Of a stretch of 64,000 nucleotides of DNA, positions 1-7,881 are shown one piece after another (within the stretch, counting starts at the first letter, position 1; each line of letters begins with the position of its first letter). Origin of the DNA: Streptomyces sedi (GTDB taxonomy: Bacteria; Actinomycetota; Actinomycetes; Streptomycetales; Streptomycetaceae); NCBI RefSeq assembly GCF_006335015.1, contig NZ_VDGT01000004.1, positions 186,001 to 250,000 on the forward strand. Reading direction: 5' to 3'. Both the position numbers and the translations under genes were made by a program. The notes beneath the pieces were generated by a model that was not told the DNA's origin, made no database searches, and saw only the letters and a list, made by a program, of their open reading frames with translations.

Positions 1-1
1 C

Positions 2-178
2 GTCATCGTGCCGCCCGGCTACACCGACCCCGTCCAGTTCCAGACGGGCAACCCGTACGGCACCTCGCACGTGGCGGGCGAAGGCCCGCCCGGCGAGACC
101 ACGCTGAAGGCCGCTCGCTACCAGGCCAGACGCGTCGTGGAGACCACGGCCGCGCTCCGGGCCGGCCGCGCCGGCTGA
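2..178 (+). CDS. NAD(P)H:quinone oxidoreductase (WrbA-type), C-terminal fragment
   Basis: The last 58 codons of a gene that begins before the window. The fragment contains the block IIVPPGY-like 'VIVPPGYTDPVQFQTGNPYG' followed by TSHV, which is the typical C-terminal active-site loop of WrbA-family flavoproteins. These FMN-binding, flavodoxin-fold enzymes reduce quinones by two electrons in the cytoplasm. The gene is convergent with the isopentenyl-diphosphate isomerase gene and separated from it by a perfect terminator hairpin. It therefore marks the left edge of the meroterpenoid operon and is probably not part of it. The FMN-binding N-terminus is not visible, so the subfamily is less certain than the family. 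Confidence 0.85.
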   Translation, partial: VIVPPGYTDPVQFQTGNPYGTSHVAGEGPPGETTLKAARYQARRVVETTAALRAGRAG

Positions 179-200
179 CCACGGGGCGGAACACGGCCAC

Positions 201-225
201 GCGTCCCGGGGCCGCCCCGGGACGC
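201..225. terminator. Bidirectional rho-independent-like hairpin between wrbA-like and idi genes
   Basis: A perfect inverted repeat with 11-bp arms (gcgtcccgggg / ccccgggacgc) and a 3-nt loop sits between the convergent stop codons at 178 and 239. There is no U-tract, as is usual in Streptomyces. It most likely ends both transcripts. Confidence 0.75.
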
Positions 226-238
226 GACCGGCCGCCGC

Positions 239-811
239 CTACTCGGCGGCCAGCGCGGCGGCGGCCGGCAGCCGGTCGGCCGCCGCGCTGGCCACCCCGA
301 GCACCCCGGCGAACCACGGCGCGAAGTGCTCCGGGTCGTCGGCCAGTTCGCGGCGCAGCCGCGCCGGCGGGACCCACCGGACGTCGGCGACCTCCTCCGG
401 GTCCGGGCTCAGCTCCGTGCCGACCGGCACCCGGCCGACCAGCACATGGTCGTACTCGTGCTCGACCCGGCCGGTCGCCGGGTCCTCCGCCCGGTACACG
501 TAGACCCCGGCGCGGTGCAGCGCCGCGCCCCGCACGCCGATCTCCTCGGCCAGCCGCCGCTCGGCGTCCTCGACCAGGGTGTCGCCGGGAGACGGGTGCC
601 CGCAGCAGGCGTTGGCCCAGCGCAGCGCGAACCGCGTCTTGACCTCGGCCCGTCGCTGCACCAGCATGCGCCCGTCCTCGTCGAGCAGCAGCACCGAGAA
701 CGCCCTGTGCAGCCGCCCCGGCGGGGTGTGCGCCTCGGCGACGGTGGCGGACCCGGTGGCCGCGCCGTCCGTGTCGACCAGCTCCACCAGCTGCGCTTCC
801 CGACTGCTCAT
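239..811 (-). CDS. idi: Isopentenyl-diphosphate delta-isomerase, type I
   Basis: A 190-aa Nudix-fold enzyme that interconverts isopentenyl and dimethylallyl diphosphate in the cytosol. It shows the type I hallmarks: 'WANACCGHP' with the catalytic Cys, the Nudix-like 'AERRLAEEIGV' helix, and 'VEHEYDHVLVG' with metal-binding/catalytic Glu residues. The ATG at 811 gives the family's usual length; longer frames upstream only read through the intergenic region. It follows the prenyltransferase gene on the same strand after a gap of about 107 bp. In that position it plausibly supplies dimethylallyl/geranyl donor for prenylation. Meroterpenoid clusters often carry a mevalonate operon with a type II isomerase instead; none is visible here, so the precursor probably comes from the cellular MEP pathway. 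Confidence 0.93.
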   Translation of the reverse strand: MSSREAQLVELVDTDGAATGSATVAEAHTPPGRLHRAFSVLLLDEDGRMLVQRRAEVKTRFALRWANACCGHPSPGDTLVEDAERRLAEEIGVRGAALHRAGVYVYRAEDPATGRVEHEYDHVLVGRVPVGTELSPDPEEVADVRWVPPARLRRELADDPEHFAPWFAGVLGVASAAADRLPAAAALAAE

Positions 812-918
812 CCTGCGCCACCCGTCTGTCTGGTACCGGGCGGCGCCGTGCCGGCCGGAGTCGAAGGCCCACAGCGGTGGGTCCCGTACACCCACCGGGG
901 TTGAGGCGGTCGAAAGAC

Positions 919-1833
919 CTAGCCGCCGTCCTCTTCGGAGTCCGACAACAACATGATGTCCAGCATCTGAGCCCGCCACTGATAGTACGCCTGGACTTTG
1001 TGGTACTCCCCGTCGGGCGCCGCGGTGATGGCGTACACGGATCTGCGGTCGTCGCCCTCGTGCGGATAGTGCCGCAGGAAATGCTCGATCTCCGGTTCGA
1101 TACGGACCGGTAGCGTCAACGGGTCCCGGGTCATCGCGGCGAAGCAGATACGTTCGACGCGCGGGGAGTCCCATCCGAACGTGGTGTAGATGCCGAACGC
1201 CTCACGGCCGAGACGCAGCAGCCTCTCACTCGGCTCGGGCAGCCCGATTTCCCGCAGGATCGCGCGCATAGTCCCCGGTTCGAAACAGACGGACGGCGCG
1301 TTTCCGAAATAGGTGTTGACCGTGCGGTGCCGGTAGTCGATCCCCACCAGGCTGACCCGGTCGGCCAGCCCGTGGCGCGTGAGGAACTCCAGGTTCTCGC
1401 CCAGCGCGGGAGGCATCGACGGCAGCTCGGCCAGCGGCTCCACCCGTTGCAGCGCGTCCCCTGGAAAGAACGACCAGGTCTTCTTGAAACCGCCGACGAC
1501 CCCGAAGTCTATTCCCGAGGTGTCGACAGGGAATTGCCTGTGGATCTCCCCGAGAAGGCCACCCACGGGATGGTCCGTCTTCGGCGTGAGATCGTGCGCC
1601 AAAGCCGTCGCGTAGGGATCGGTATCGGGCGGGAACATCGTGAGACGGCAGTCCAGATCGCCCGCGTTCCGCGCCCCCGTCGCCACCCGGAAGGCGATGA
1701 CGGACCGCGCGACATGCTCCTCGTAGGCGTCGAGGATCGTGCGGACCTTCGCACGTTCGCACGGAACGCCCAACAGTCCGGCCGCTTTCTCGATATCGGC
1801 GTGGACACGCGCCAGCGCCGCGTTCTCGGACAT
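919..1833 (-). CDS. ABBA-fold aromatic prenyltransferase (NphB/CloQ family)
   Basis: A 304-aa soluble prenyltransferase that transfers a dimethylallyl or geranyl group to an aromatic polyketide. Similarity to NphB is evident along the whole length: N-terminal 'AAGLLGVPC', 'DPYATA', 'VVGGFKKTWSFFP' (the NphB GGFKKT diphosphate-contact block), 'ELPSMPPALGEN', 'YRHRTVNTYF' and a C-terminal 'YHKVQAYY'. No DDxxD motif is present, as expected for the ABBA barrel. It lies between the isomerase and O-methyltransferase genes in the THN operon. The acceptor is therefore inferred to be flaviolin or an aminated/methylated derivative. Donor chain length and regiochemistry cannot be read from the sequence. 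Confidence 0.92.
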   Translation of the reverse strand: MSENAALARVHADIEKAAGLLGVPCERAKVRTILDAYEEHVARSVIAFRVATGARNAGDLDCRLTMFPPDTDPYATALAHDLTPKTDHPVGGLLGEIHRQFPVDTSGIDFGVVGGFKKTWSFFPGDALQRVEPLAELPSMPPALGENLEFLTRHGLADRVSLVGIDYRHRTVNTYFGNAPSVCFEPGTMRAILREIGLPEPSERLLRLGREAFGIYTTFGWDSPRVERICFAAMTRDPLTLPVRIEPEIEHFLRHYPHEGDDRRSVYAITAAPDGEYHKVQAYYQWRAQMLDIMLLSDSEEDGG

Positions 1834-1893
1834 GCGTCCTCCAGGTGTCCGTCTCGGCGGGGATGTACGGGCCGCCGGTCGGCGGCGGGCCCG

Positions 1894-2892
1894 CTATCGG
1901 GCGAGGACCAGGGTGGCCGGCGACGGGGTCGGCCGGAAGGTGACCTCGTCGAAGCCCGCCTCGGCGAGCCAGGCGCGGTAGTCCGCGCGGCGCCACGTCC
2001 CGCCCCGCCCGCTCTTCAGCAGCATCTCCGAGGCGAAGACCAGCGGGAACGGCGGGCCCGAACGGTCGTCCTCCACCACGTAGTCGCAGATCACCAACGT
2101 CCCGCCGGGCCGCAGCGCGCGCCGCAGCCGGGTCAGGATCGCGATGTTCTCCTCGGGACCCTCCTGGTGCGCGATATGGGAGTACACCGCGACGTCGTGG
2201 ACGGCCGTGCCGAAGTGCGTGGTGTGCAGGTCACCGTCGACGCAGCGGAAACGGTCGCCGACGCCCCGCTCGGCGACCAGCCGGCGGGCCAGCGCGTTGA
2301 TCGGCGCCCAGTCCAACTGCGTCGCCCGCGCCTCGGGGTTGAGGCCCAGCCAGATCGCCGAGTAGATGCCGGAGCCGCCGCCCACGTCGAGGATCGAGAC
2401 CGGTCCCGCCTTCGCCAACCCCAGCTCCTCGGCGGCCAGTTCGGCGACCGGCACCGACTGCGCGGCAATGGCCGGCACCACCTCGGCCCAGTGCGGGTTG
2501 TCCGCCACCTCGGTCGTCGGGTCGGCCACGGGGCCGCCGGCCCTGACCACCTCGGGCAGGTCCACCATGCCGCCCATGTGGTCCAGCTTCAGCCGGGCGA
2601 AGGCGCTCAGGTCCGCCGGCCTCCCCCGCACCAGGAACGCGGACGCCTCGGGCGAGTTGCGGTAGCCACCGTCCCGCAGCTCGACCAGGCCGAGGCTCAC
2701 CAGCCCGTCCAGCAGGGTCTGGGCGCCGCGCGGGGAGATCTCGGCGAGCTTCGCCACCTCGTCGGCCGTGGTCGCGCCCGCTTCGAGATGGGTGAAGAGC
2801 GCGTGCGTCGCCGCGGCGCCGACGATGCCGGTGGCCCAGTAGCCGTTGATCAGCCGCATCACGCCGTCGGGCGTGGGGGACTCGTCGCTCAT
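1894..2892 (-). CDS. SAM-dependent O-methyltransferase (winged-helix plant/PKS-type)
   Basis: A 332-aa class I methyltransferase. The N-terminal half is a winged-helix dimerisation domain ('GATTADEVAKLAEISPRGAQ'). It is followed by the SAM motif 'ILDVGGGSGIYS', the acidic loop 'VDGDLH', and the post-motif 'RALRPGGTLVICDYV'. The His in the 'YSHIAHQ' segment occupies the usual region of the catalytic base in this family. The ATG at 2892 overlaps the aminotransferase stop codon (ATGA), indicating translational coupling. By context it methylates a hydroxyl of the THN-derived naphthoquinone before or after prenylation; the exact position is unknown. Confidence 0.9.
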   Translation of the reverse strand: MSDESPTPDGVMRLINGYWATGIVGAAATHALFTHLEAGATTADEVAKLAEISPRGAQTLLDGLVSLGLVELRDGGYRNSPEASAFLVRGRPADLSAFARLKLDHMGGMVDLPEVVRAGGPVADPTTEVADNPHWAEVVPAIAAQSVPVAELAAEELGLAKAGPVSILDVGGGSGIYSAIWLGLNPEARATQLDWAPINALARRLVAERGVGDRFRCVDGDLHTTHFGTAVHDVAVYSHIAHQEGPEENIAILTRLRRALRPGGTLVICDYVVEDDRSGPPFPLVFASEMLLKSGRGGTWRRADYRAWLAEAGFDEVTFRPTPSPATLVLAR

Positions 2893-4049
2893 GCCGCTCC
2901 CTTCCGTTCGTGGGACAGCGCGTCGCGCAGCGCGAAGGCGACCCGTTCGGTCTGCGCCTCGGTCAGCTCGGCGTGCATGGGGATGGCCAGGTTCCTGGCG
3001 AACAGGTCGGCGGAGACCGGGCACTTCTGGTCGGTGCCGTAGACCGGCTGGAGGTGGGAGGCCCAGGTGCCGTGGCCGCAGCCGACGCCCCGCGCCCGCA
3101 GCCGGGCGGCGACCGCCGCGCGGTCCAGCCGCGGGTCGAGCGTCACCATGTACGACTGCCAGGCGTGGGTGCGGTCGTCCGGCACCGAGGGCAGTGTGAG
3201 CAGCTCCTCCTCCGCCAGCAGCTCGGCGTACCGCGCGGCCACGGCGTGGCGCCGCTCCCGCAGCTCCCCGACCCGCTCCAGTTGCACGCCGAGGATCGCG
3301 GCGGCGATGTCGGAGAGCTTGTAGTTGTAGCCGATCTCGGTGAACTCGGGGATCGGCAGGCCCACGACCCGCGCCTGGTCGAAGATGCTCCCGATGCCGA
3401 ACGACGACCGCACCCGCGCGTCGGCGGCCAGCGCGGGGTCCGCCGTCAGCAGCGCGCCGCCCTCCCCGCTGGTGGCGCCCTTGCGGCCGTGGAAGGAAAG
3501 GCAGGCCACGGGCGCCAGGGCGCCCGCCGGCGCGCCCCGGTAGGTCGCGCCCACCGCGCAGGCCGCGTCCTCCACCAGGAACAACCCGCGGCGCTCGGCG
3601 ATCTCGTTCAACTCGGCGTAGTCGGCGGGGAGTCCGACGGTGTCCACCGCGATCACACCGACCGTGCGCGGGCCCACCAGGTCGGCGACCGCGTCCGGGT
3701 CGACGGTCCCGGTGTCGGCCCGCACGTCGGCGAAGACGGGGGTCCCGCCGACCCAGCGCACGGCGTGCGCCGGCGCGGGAAAGGTGTAGTCGGCGACGAT
3801 CACCTCGTCGCCCTCGCGCACCCCGAGCGCCAGCAGGGCGAGATGGAGCGCGGCGCCGCAGTTGCTCGTCGCGACCGCGCCGGGAACGCCGTAACGTTCC
3901 GCCAGTTCGCTCTCCAGCGCCTTGCCGCGCGGGCCCTGGCCCGCCGGCCAGCCGCTGGCGAACACCTCCGCCACCGCGGCCAACTCCCGTTCGCCCAGGC
4001 TCGCGTGGACGAGGTCGACGTGCTGGTCCCGGTTCACCTCGGCCGTCAT
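2889..4049 (-). CDS. DegT/DnrJ/EryC1/StrS-family PLP aminotransferase
   Basis: A 386-aa fold-type I PLP enzyme. The Schiff-base lysine is Lys190 in 'SFHGRKGATSGEGG'. The PLP Asp lies in 'LVEDAACAVGATY', and the glycine/hydroxyl phosphate clamp is 'ATSNCGAALHLAL'. Most family members aminate keto-sugars. Here there are no sugar genes, and the gene sits between a cupin oxygenase and a methyltransferase in a THN operon. That matches published furaquinocin-type logic, where THN is oxidised and aminated to 8-amino-flaviolin. I therefore infer it aminates the naphthoquinone core. It overlaps its neighbours by 4 bp at each end. Confidence 0.88.
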   Translation of the reverse strand: MTAEVNRDQHVDLVHASLGERELAAVAEVFASGWPAGQGPRGKALESELAERYGVPGAVATSNCGAALHLALLALGVREGDEVIVADYTFPAPAHAVRWVGGTPVFADVRADTGTVDPDAVADLVGPRTVGVIAVDTVGLPADYAELNEIAERRGLFLVEDAACAVGATYRGAPAGALAPVACLSFHGRKGATSGEGGALLTADPALAADARVRSSFGIGSIFDQARVVGLPIPEFTEIGYNYKLSDIAAAILGVQLERVGELRERRHAVAARYAELLAEEELLTLPSVPDDRTHAWQSYMVTLDPRLDRAAVAARLRARGVGCGHGTWASHLQPVYGTDQKCPVSADLFARNLAIPMHAELTEAQTERVAFALRDALSHERKGAA

Positions 4050-4609
4050 CCCGCGGCCTCCACCGTCGCGACGCCCCGGCCGGCGGCCGGCGTCGGGGGC
4101 TCGAAGCGCAGCGGCGTGAGCTGCGTGACGTCGTAGCGGTCGCGGAGCGCGGCGACCGCCTCCCGGTCAGGCGGGCCACCCGCGTCGAAGATCCGGCAGA
4201 TCTCCTCGAAGTACCGCTCGTGGTCGGGCGAGGGCGCGCTCTGGAAGAGCATCCGCGCCGGTCGGTCGGTCGGGTTGCGGAACGCGTGCGGGGTACCGGG
4301 CGGCACGAACATGCACGCGCCGGCCCCGGCCCGCACCGGGCGGTCGCCCTCGGGCGACTCCCAGTCGTGCCAGGTGTCCTCCGTGCGTTTCGACGGTTCG
4401 AAGGCGAGGAGTTCCAACTCCCCTTCGAGAACGTAGAAGAGTTCCTGTGACTTCCGATGGGTGTGGGCGCCGACATCGAATCCCGGCGGTACCACCACCT
4501 CGAACACGGATATCGAAGAGCCGTCCGCCTCGGTGACCTTGAAGGTCACCTCCTGCATGGGGGTGACGAGCTTTCGCCCCTCGCCCGTCGGAAGTATGAG
4601 ACCGGTCAT
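4046..4609 (-). CDS. Cupin-domain oxygenase, probable THN-to-flaviolin oxidation
   Basis: A 187-aa protein with a single cupin barrel. The metal-binding motif is recognisable: 'HTHRKSQELFYVLEGELEL' supplies two His and a Glu, and 'FVPPGTPHAFRN' supplies the distal His. The ATG at 4609 is chosen because upstream codons are compositionally intergenic and a purine-rich stretch precedes it. Cupin proteins beside THN synthases, such as the published MomA, oxidise THN to flaviolin. The position directly downstream of the type III PKS gene and coupled (ATGA) to the aminotransferase supports the same role here. A purely structural or isomerase cupin is the alternative. Confidence 0.82.
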   Translation of the reverse strand: MTGLILPTGEGRKLVTPMQEVTFKVTEADGSSISVFEVVVPPGFDVGAHTHRKSQELFYVLEGELELLAFEPSKRTEDTWHDWESPEGDRPVRAGAGACMFVPPGTPHAFRNPTDRPARMLFQSAPSPDHERYFEEICRIFDAGGPPDREAVAALRDRYDVTQLTPLRFEPPTPAAGRGVATVEAAG

Positions 4610-4710
4610 GGTCAGTGCTTTCCTGTCGTCGGTGTGGACGGTTCTCCGTGGTGCCCTGGCTTTCTCGGGGGACGGGGGAGCGTGGCTGTTCCCAGGGGGC
4701 GGCGCGTACT

Positions 4711-5778
4711 TCACTCAGCGGCCAGGGCCGTCCCCTGACCCCAGCGGCCCACCGCCATCTCGGCGGTGATTCCTGGGCCGAATCCGGCGATCACGCCCGT
4801 GGCCCCCGGCATCGGGGTGTCCTCGTCGAACAGCCGCAGCAGCGCGTCGAGCACGACCGCGCTGGCGATGTTTCCGTATTCGGTCAGCGTCGCCCAACTG
4901 TGCCGGAACATCTTGCGGTCGACATCGAGAAACCTGCTCAGATCGTCCAGAATTCGGGGGCCGCCGGCGTGCACCACATAGAAGTCCAGATTGCGGATGT
5001 CCCATCCGTGGTCCGCCGCCAGGCCGCGCAACACGGGGGCGAGTGGCTCCATCGTTCCCGGGACGCGGCGGTCGAGCTGGAAATGGAATCCGGTGTCCCG
5101 CACCGCGTAGGAGATCCAGTCCTCGGTGTGCGGAATGAGATGGGAGGCGTTCCTTTCCAGCGTCACCCCCGTGCCGCCCTTTCCACGGACCACGGCGGCG
5201 GCGACGGCGTCGCCGAAGAGGCCGTCGGAGAGCAGGGAACCGACATCGTCATCCGTCGGTTGGTAGCAGAGGGAGCAGAGTTCGCAGGAGACGATGAGGA
5301 CATTGCCCTCGGGATAGGCCGTCAGAAAGTCGTGGGCCCGGTTGATGGCCGATCCCCCCGCCGCGCAGCCCAACTGCGCGATGGGTATCTGGCGGGTGTC
5401 GGAGCGGAACCCCATCGCGTTGATCAGCCAGGCGGTGAGCGACGGCATCAGAAAGCCCGTGCAGGACACGTAGACGATCGCGTCGATGTCGCGCGGTCCC
5501 AGTTCCGCGTTGCGCAGCGCCTGTTCGACGACCGGTGGGCACAGTTTCTTCGACTCGGCCTCGTAGACGCGGTTCCGCTCCTCAAGGCCCGGGTGCCGGA
5601 GTGTCTTCTCGACGGGCTGCACCAGATGACGCTTCCGTACCCCCGTGTTTCTGATGAGCCGCAGGGCCAGCGGAAGTTGGGGCTTTCCCGCGTGGACCCT
5701 CCGGGCGAAGTCCAGCGTCTCCTCCAGTGTGATGACGTGTTCCGGCACACTCACCGACGGCCTACAGAGCCTTGCCAT
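4711..5778 (-). CDS. 1,3,6,8-tetrahydroxynaphthalene synthase (type III PKS, RppA family)
   Basis: A 355-aa homodimeric chalcone-synthase-fold enzyme that condenses five malonyl-CoA to THN. The catalytic Cys138 lies in 'QLGCAAGGSAINRAHDF', the His in 'DFYVVHAGGPRIL' and the Asn in 'TEYGNIAS'. The second bacterial-THNS cysteine is present in 'SCTGFLMPS', and the loop 'FGFGPG'-like 'IAGFGPGITAEMAVG' closes the C-terminus. The protein aligns with Streptomyces RppA from the first residues ('MARLCRPSVSVPEHV'). It is the first gene of the operon, followed 101 bp downstream by the cupin gene. It supplies the aromatic core for the whole cluster. Confidence 0.96.
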   Translation of the reverse strand: MARLCRPSVSVPEHVITLEETLDFARRVHAGKPQLPLALRLIRNTGVRKRHLVQPVEKTLRHPGLEERNRVYEAESKKLCPPVVEQALRNAELGPRDIDAIVYVSCTGFLMPSLTAWLINAMGFRSDTRQIPIAQLGCAAGGSAINRAHDFLTAYPEGNVLIVSCELCSLCYQPTDDDVGSLLSDGLFGDAVAAAVVRGKGGTGVTLERNASHLIPHTEDWISYAVRDTGFHFQLDRRVPGTMEPLAPVLRGLAADHGWDIRNLDFYVVHAGGPRILDDLSRFLDVDRKMFRHSWATLTEYGNIASAVVLDALLRLFDEDTPMPGATGVIAGFGPGITAEMAVGRWGQGTALAAE

Positions 5779-6602
5779 ATCGAGGATCTACTTTCTGTGG
5801 CGTTTCCTGGAATCTGCCTTCTCCACGCGCCGTTCTCTCGCGGTGATCTCGGTGCGCCCGGGCGTGTTCGGCCGGGCGCTCGTGTGCTCGGGACGTGGGG
5901 GCACGCTCGGGGCGTGTCGGGGGGACGGCGCGGCCGGGACGGGCGGGCAGGTCCCGGGGCCGGTGGGGCGGTGGCTGGTCCGCGTCGGGACCGCGGGGGA
6001 GGGGCCCCACGGCGCGGGGAACACGCGGTTTCCGCAGGTGAACGGAGCGCGTGGCGATGGTGGCCGACACGTGTGGCGGCCCGCGCCGGCCTCGGGCGAG
6101 GTCGCGGGGCGGCGGGGAGTGGCCGTGGGGGCGGGCTGCTCTACGCCCGTGTCGCCCGGGGGCCGGCGGCGGCGGAGGCGCGCGCTCGCGGGGGAGGGCA
6201 GAGGCCGGGCGGTGATTGTATGTATAGGTTCTTCGCCCCTGGACTGTCAAGGTGTGGACGGACTCTTCCCGGTTCGCGGTCCGGGCGGTCGCGCCGCTCG
6301 CGGAACCGACCCCGGGGGATCGTCGGGCCGGCGAATGCGGTGGCCCGACGCGACGAGCCGGACGCCGGAGCGCCGCGCGTTTCGGCGGCGATTCCGCGGC
6401 GCTGCGACGGCCCTGTCACGACTACGCGAAAGCGTCGCGCCGCTCGTTCCGATATCCGCTGCCCGACGGGTTGTCGGCGGCTTGTCCACGAGGTGGGAGG
6501 CTGTGCGAACGGCCACCATTCCCATGCGAATGGTGGCCGTTCGGGTTGGTGCCGGTTTCTCTTCGGCGGGGCGGTCGACCCGGCCACGGAGGATCGGGAG
6601 GG
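5779..6602. other. Gene-free leader region upstream of the THN synthase
   Basis: About 820 bp without a credible coding region on either strand. It lies between the start of the THN synthase gene and the stop of the small HTH gene; both genes are on the minus strand. The only strong element I see is the sigma-70-like promoter listed at 6221-6250. The remainder is GC-rich sequence with Gly/Arg/Pro-rich non-coding frames. Confidence 0.5.
6221..6250 (-). promoter_or_regulatory. Consensus-like promoter driving the meroterpenoid operon
   Basis: On the minus strand TTGACA (6250-6245) is followed after 18 bp by TATACA (6226-6221). This is an unusually good vegetative promoter for this genome. Transcription would start near 6214 and leave a leader of about 435 nt before the THN synthase ATG at 5778. 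A closer promoter is not excluded. Confidence 0.6.
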
Positions 6603-6806
6603 CTAGCTTCTTCCCCTGTCCGGCCTGTCGTTCAAGTCGTCGAAAGTCGTGGTGACGTCGTCGGGATGGTAGTAGGTGCGGCCGGTGTCGGTGTACCGGC
6701 GCCACCGATAGGTGTGCGCGTAGCGGTAGATGGTCCCCTTGGGGACCTTCCAGAGTGCGGCGATGTCATTGACGGTCAGCCCGGCCGCCGGACCCTGGGA
6801 ATTCAC
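6603..6806 (-). CDS. Small helix-turn-helix DNA-binding protein (excisionase/MerR-like)
   Basis: A 67-aa protein starting at a GTG that overlaps the stop of the preceding gene (GTGA). The core 'LTVNDIAALWKVPKGTIYRYAHTYRWRRY' followed by 'TYYHPDDV' is a winged helix-turn-helix of the type found in excisionases and small MerR-like regulators. It is translationally coupled to a cysteine-rich protein, a pairing seen repeatedly in Streptomyces. The longer frame upstream lies inside the neighbour and was not used. The target is unknown; proximity suggests control of the meroterpenoid cluster. Confidence 0.7.
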   Translation of the reverse strand: MNSQGPAAGLTVNDIAALWKVPKGTIYRYAHTYRWRRYTDTGRTYYHPDDVTTTFDDLNDRPDRGRS

Positions 6807-7465
6807 GCGCCGCCCCCTTGCCCGCCACGGACCTGGCGCGCGAGCCGGGCCCAACTCGTGGCCGGCCACGCGTGCTGTGAGGAGACGGAGCAGGCGATTT
6901 CCGAGGGCGTGACGTCGTCACGGGAACGCATCTGGGCGACCAGTTCCCCGTCACAGCCGGGGGCCGGGCAGCGTCCCAGGGAGACGCGGCGCACGCGTTC
7001 GGAATAGGCGACCTCGTGAGCCTTCCGCGTGAGTTCGCTGATCTCGTCCACGAGTTCACCGGCGGCGGGATGTCGGCTCAGCCACTCGATATGGCGACAG
7101 AGGTAACGGGAGAGGGCGGAGACGTCGCGGGCCGGGCGCGCGAGACGGTGTTCCTCAGCGACAAGTCCGGCCCAGGAGGCCAGCGTTCCCCGCATGGCCG
7201 ACCTGATCTCGGTGGCGACGGAGCTTATCGAGTCGTGTGCCACGCCCCTGCGCGGCGTCTTCCGTATCACCCGCACCACTTTCGGGTTCAGGCCCCGGTT
7301 GCAGTCCGAGTAAAGAATAGGTATGTTCAGCAGGTCACTTACGAGGCGGTTCCGACAGTCCGGGCATAACTGCCCGCTTCCGTCGACGCTTCCCCGCCCC
7401 CCGGTCGTGGCGCCGCCGTTGCCGCTTCGGCACGAGGCGGCCTGGCAAAGCCCAAGTCTTATCAA
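6803..7465 (-). CDS. Cys-cluster (OvmZ-like) putative regulatory protein
   Basis: A 220-aa protein with two probable zinc-binding cysteine clusters. The N-terminal one is 'CQAASCRSG...LCPDCRNRL' and the C-terminal one is 'GRCPAPGCDGELVA'. A helical middle ('ARPARDVSALSRYLCRHIEWL') and 'PSEIACSVSSQHAWPATSW' complete it. The start is taken as TTG at 7465 because a strong ribosome-binding site (AAGGGGG) precedes it by about 6 nt; the frame further upstream lacks one. Related proteins in Streptomyces are often annotated OvmZ or hypothetical and lie next to a small HTH protein, as here. Together they look like a two-component DNA-binding unit, but no function is established from the sequence. Confidence 0.65.
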   Translation of the reverse strand: MIRLGLCQAASCRSGNGGATTGGRGSVDGSGQLCPDCRNRLVSDLLNIPILYSDCNRGLNPKVVRVIRKTPRRGVAHDSISSVATEIRSAMRGTLASWAGLVAEEHRLARPARDVSALSRYLCRHIEWLSRHPAAGELVDEISELTRKAHEVAYSERVRRVSLGRCPAPGCDGELVAQMRSRDDVTPSEIACSVSSQHAWPATSWARLARQVRGGQGGGA

Positions 7466-7824
7466 GATTCCCCCTTCGACATGCCCCGGTCGGTCCTCAG
7501 CCCTTCTGTCCGTGCCGGTCCCCTCCTGGCGTGTGGAGGGAGCACGGGCCAAGGCGTGCGGGAATGGGGCCACTTGTCAAAGCGTCCCTCGCTCGCCTCG
7601 CGCGAAGATCTGAGAAGGCTGCCCCACGATCATCGAGATTGAGGGCGCTCGTCAATAGTCCTCCTGGCCACCTCTCCCCGGGCGATGCGCGCACGGATGC
7701 GTGAGATGTCTTTCGGGGTAATTTCGTCGGCGATATGTTCTGGTTTGTTCCGATCGAGGGGCGCCCCTCGCGGTTGGCGGATACTCGCCAGCCCACGGGC
7801 GTGGAGCCGGCGGGCTGGCCTGAA

Positions 7825-7874
7825 CCGGACCGCCGGTCAACGCCCCCGCCGGGCCGTCGCGTTGACCGGTCCGG
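7825..7874. terminator. Terminator downstream of the siderophore-uptake operon
   Basis: A long inverted repeat of about 16 paired bases (ccggaccgccggtcaacgc against gcgttgaccggtccgg, with a small bulge) ends 8 bp from the ATPase stop at 7882. A second shorter hairpin, gccagccc/gggctggc, lies at 7787-7819. The rest of 7466-7881 shows no gene. Confidence 0.7.
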
Positions 7875-7881
7875 CGGAGAC

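Noticed and set aside
1327..3042. Long plus-strand open frame (571 codons) opposite the prenyltransferase and methyltransferase genes
   Set aside because: The translation is Arg/Pro/Gln-rich with no family resemblance. The minus strand carries two well-supported enzymes with motifs and coupled starts, so this is a GC-rich antisense shadow.
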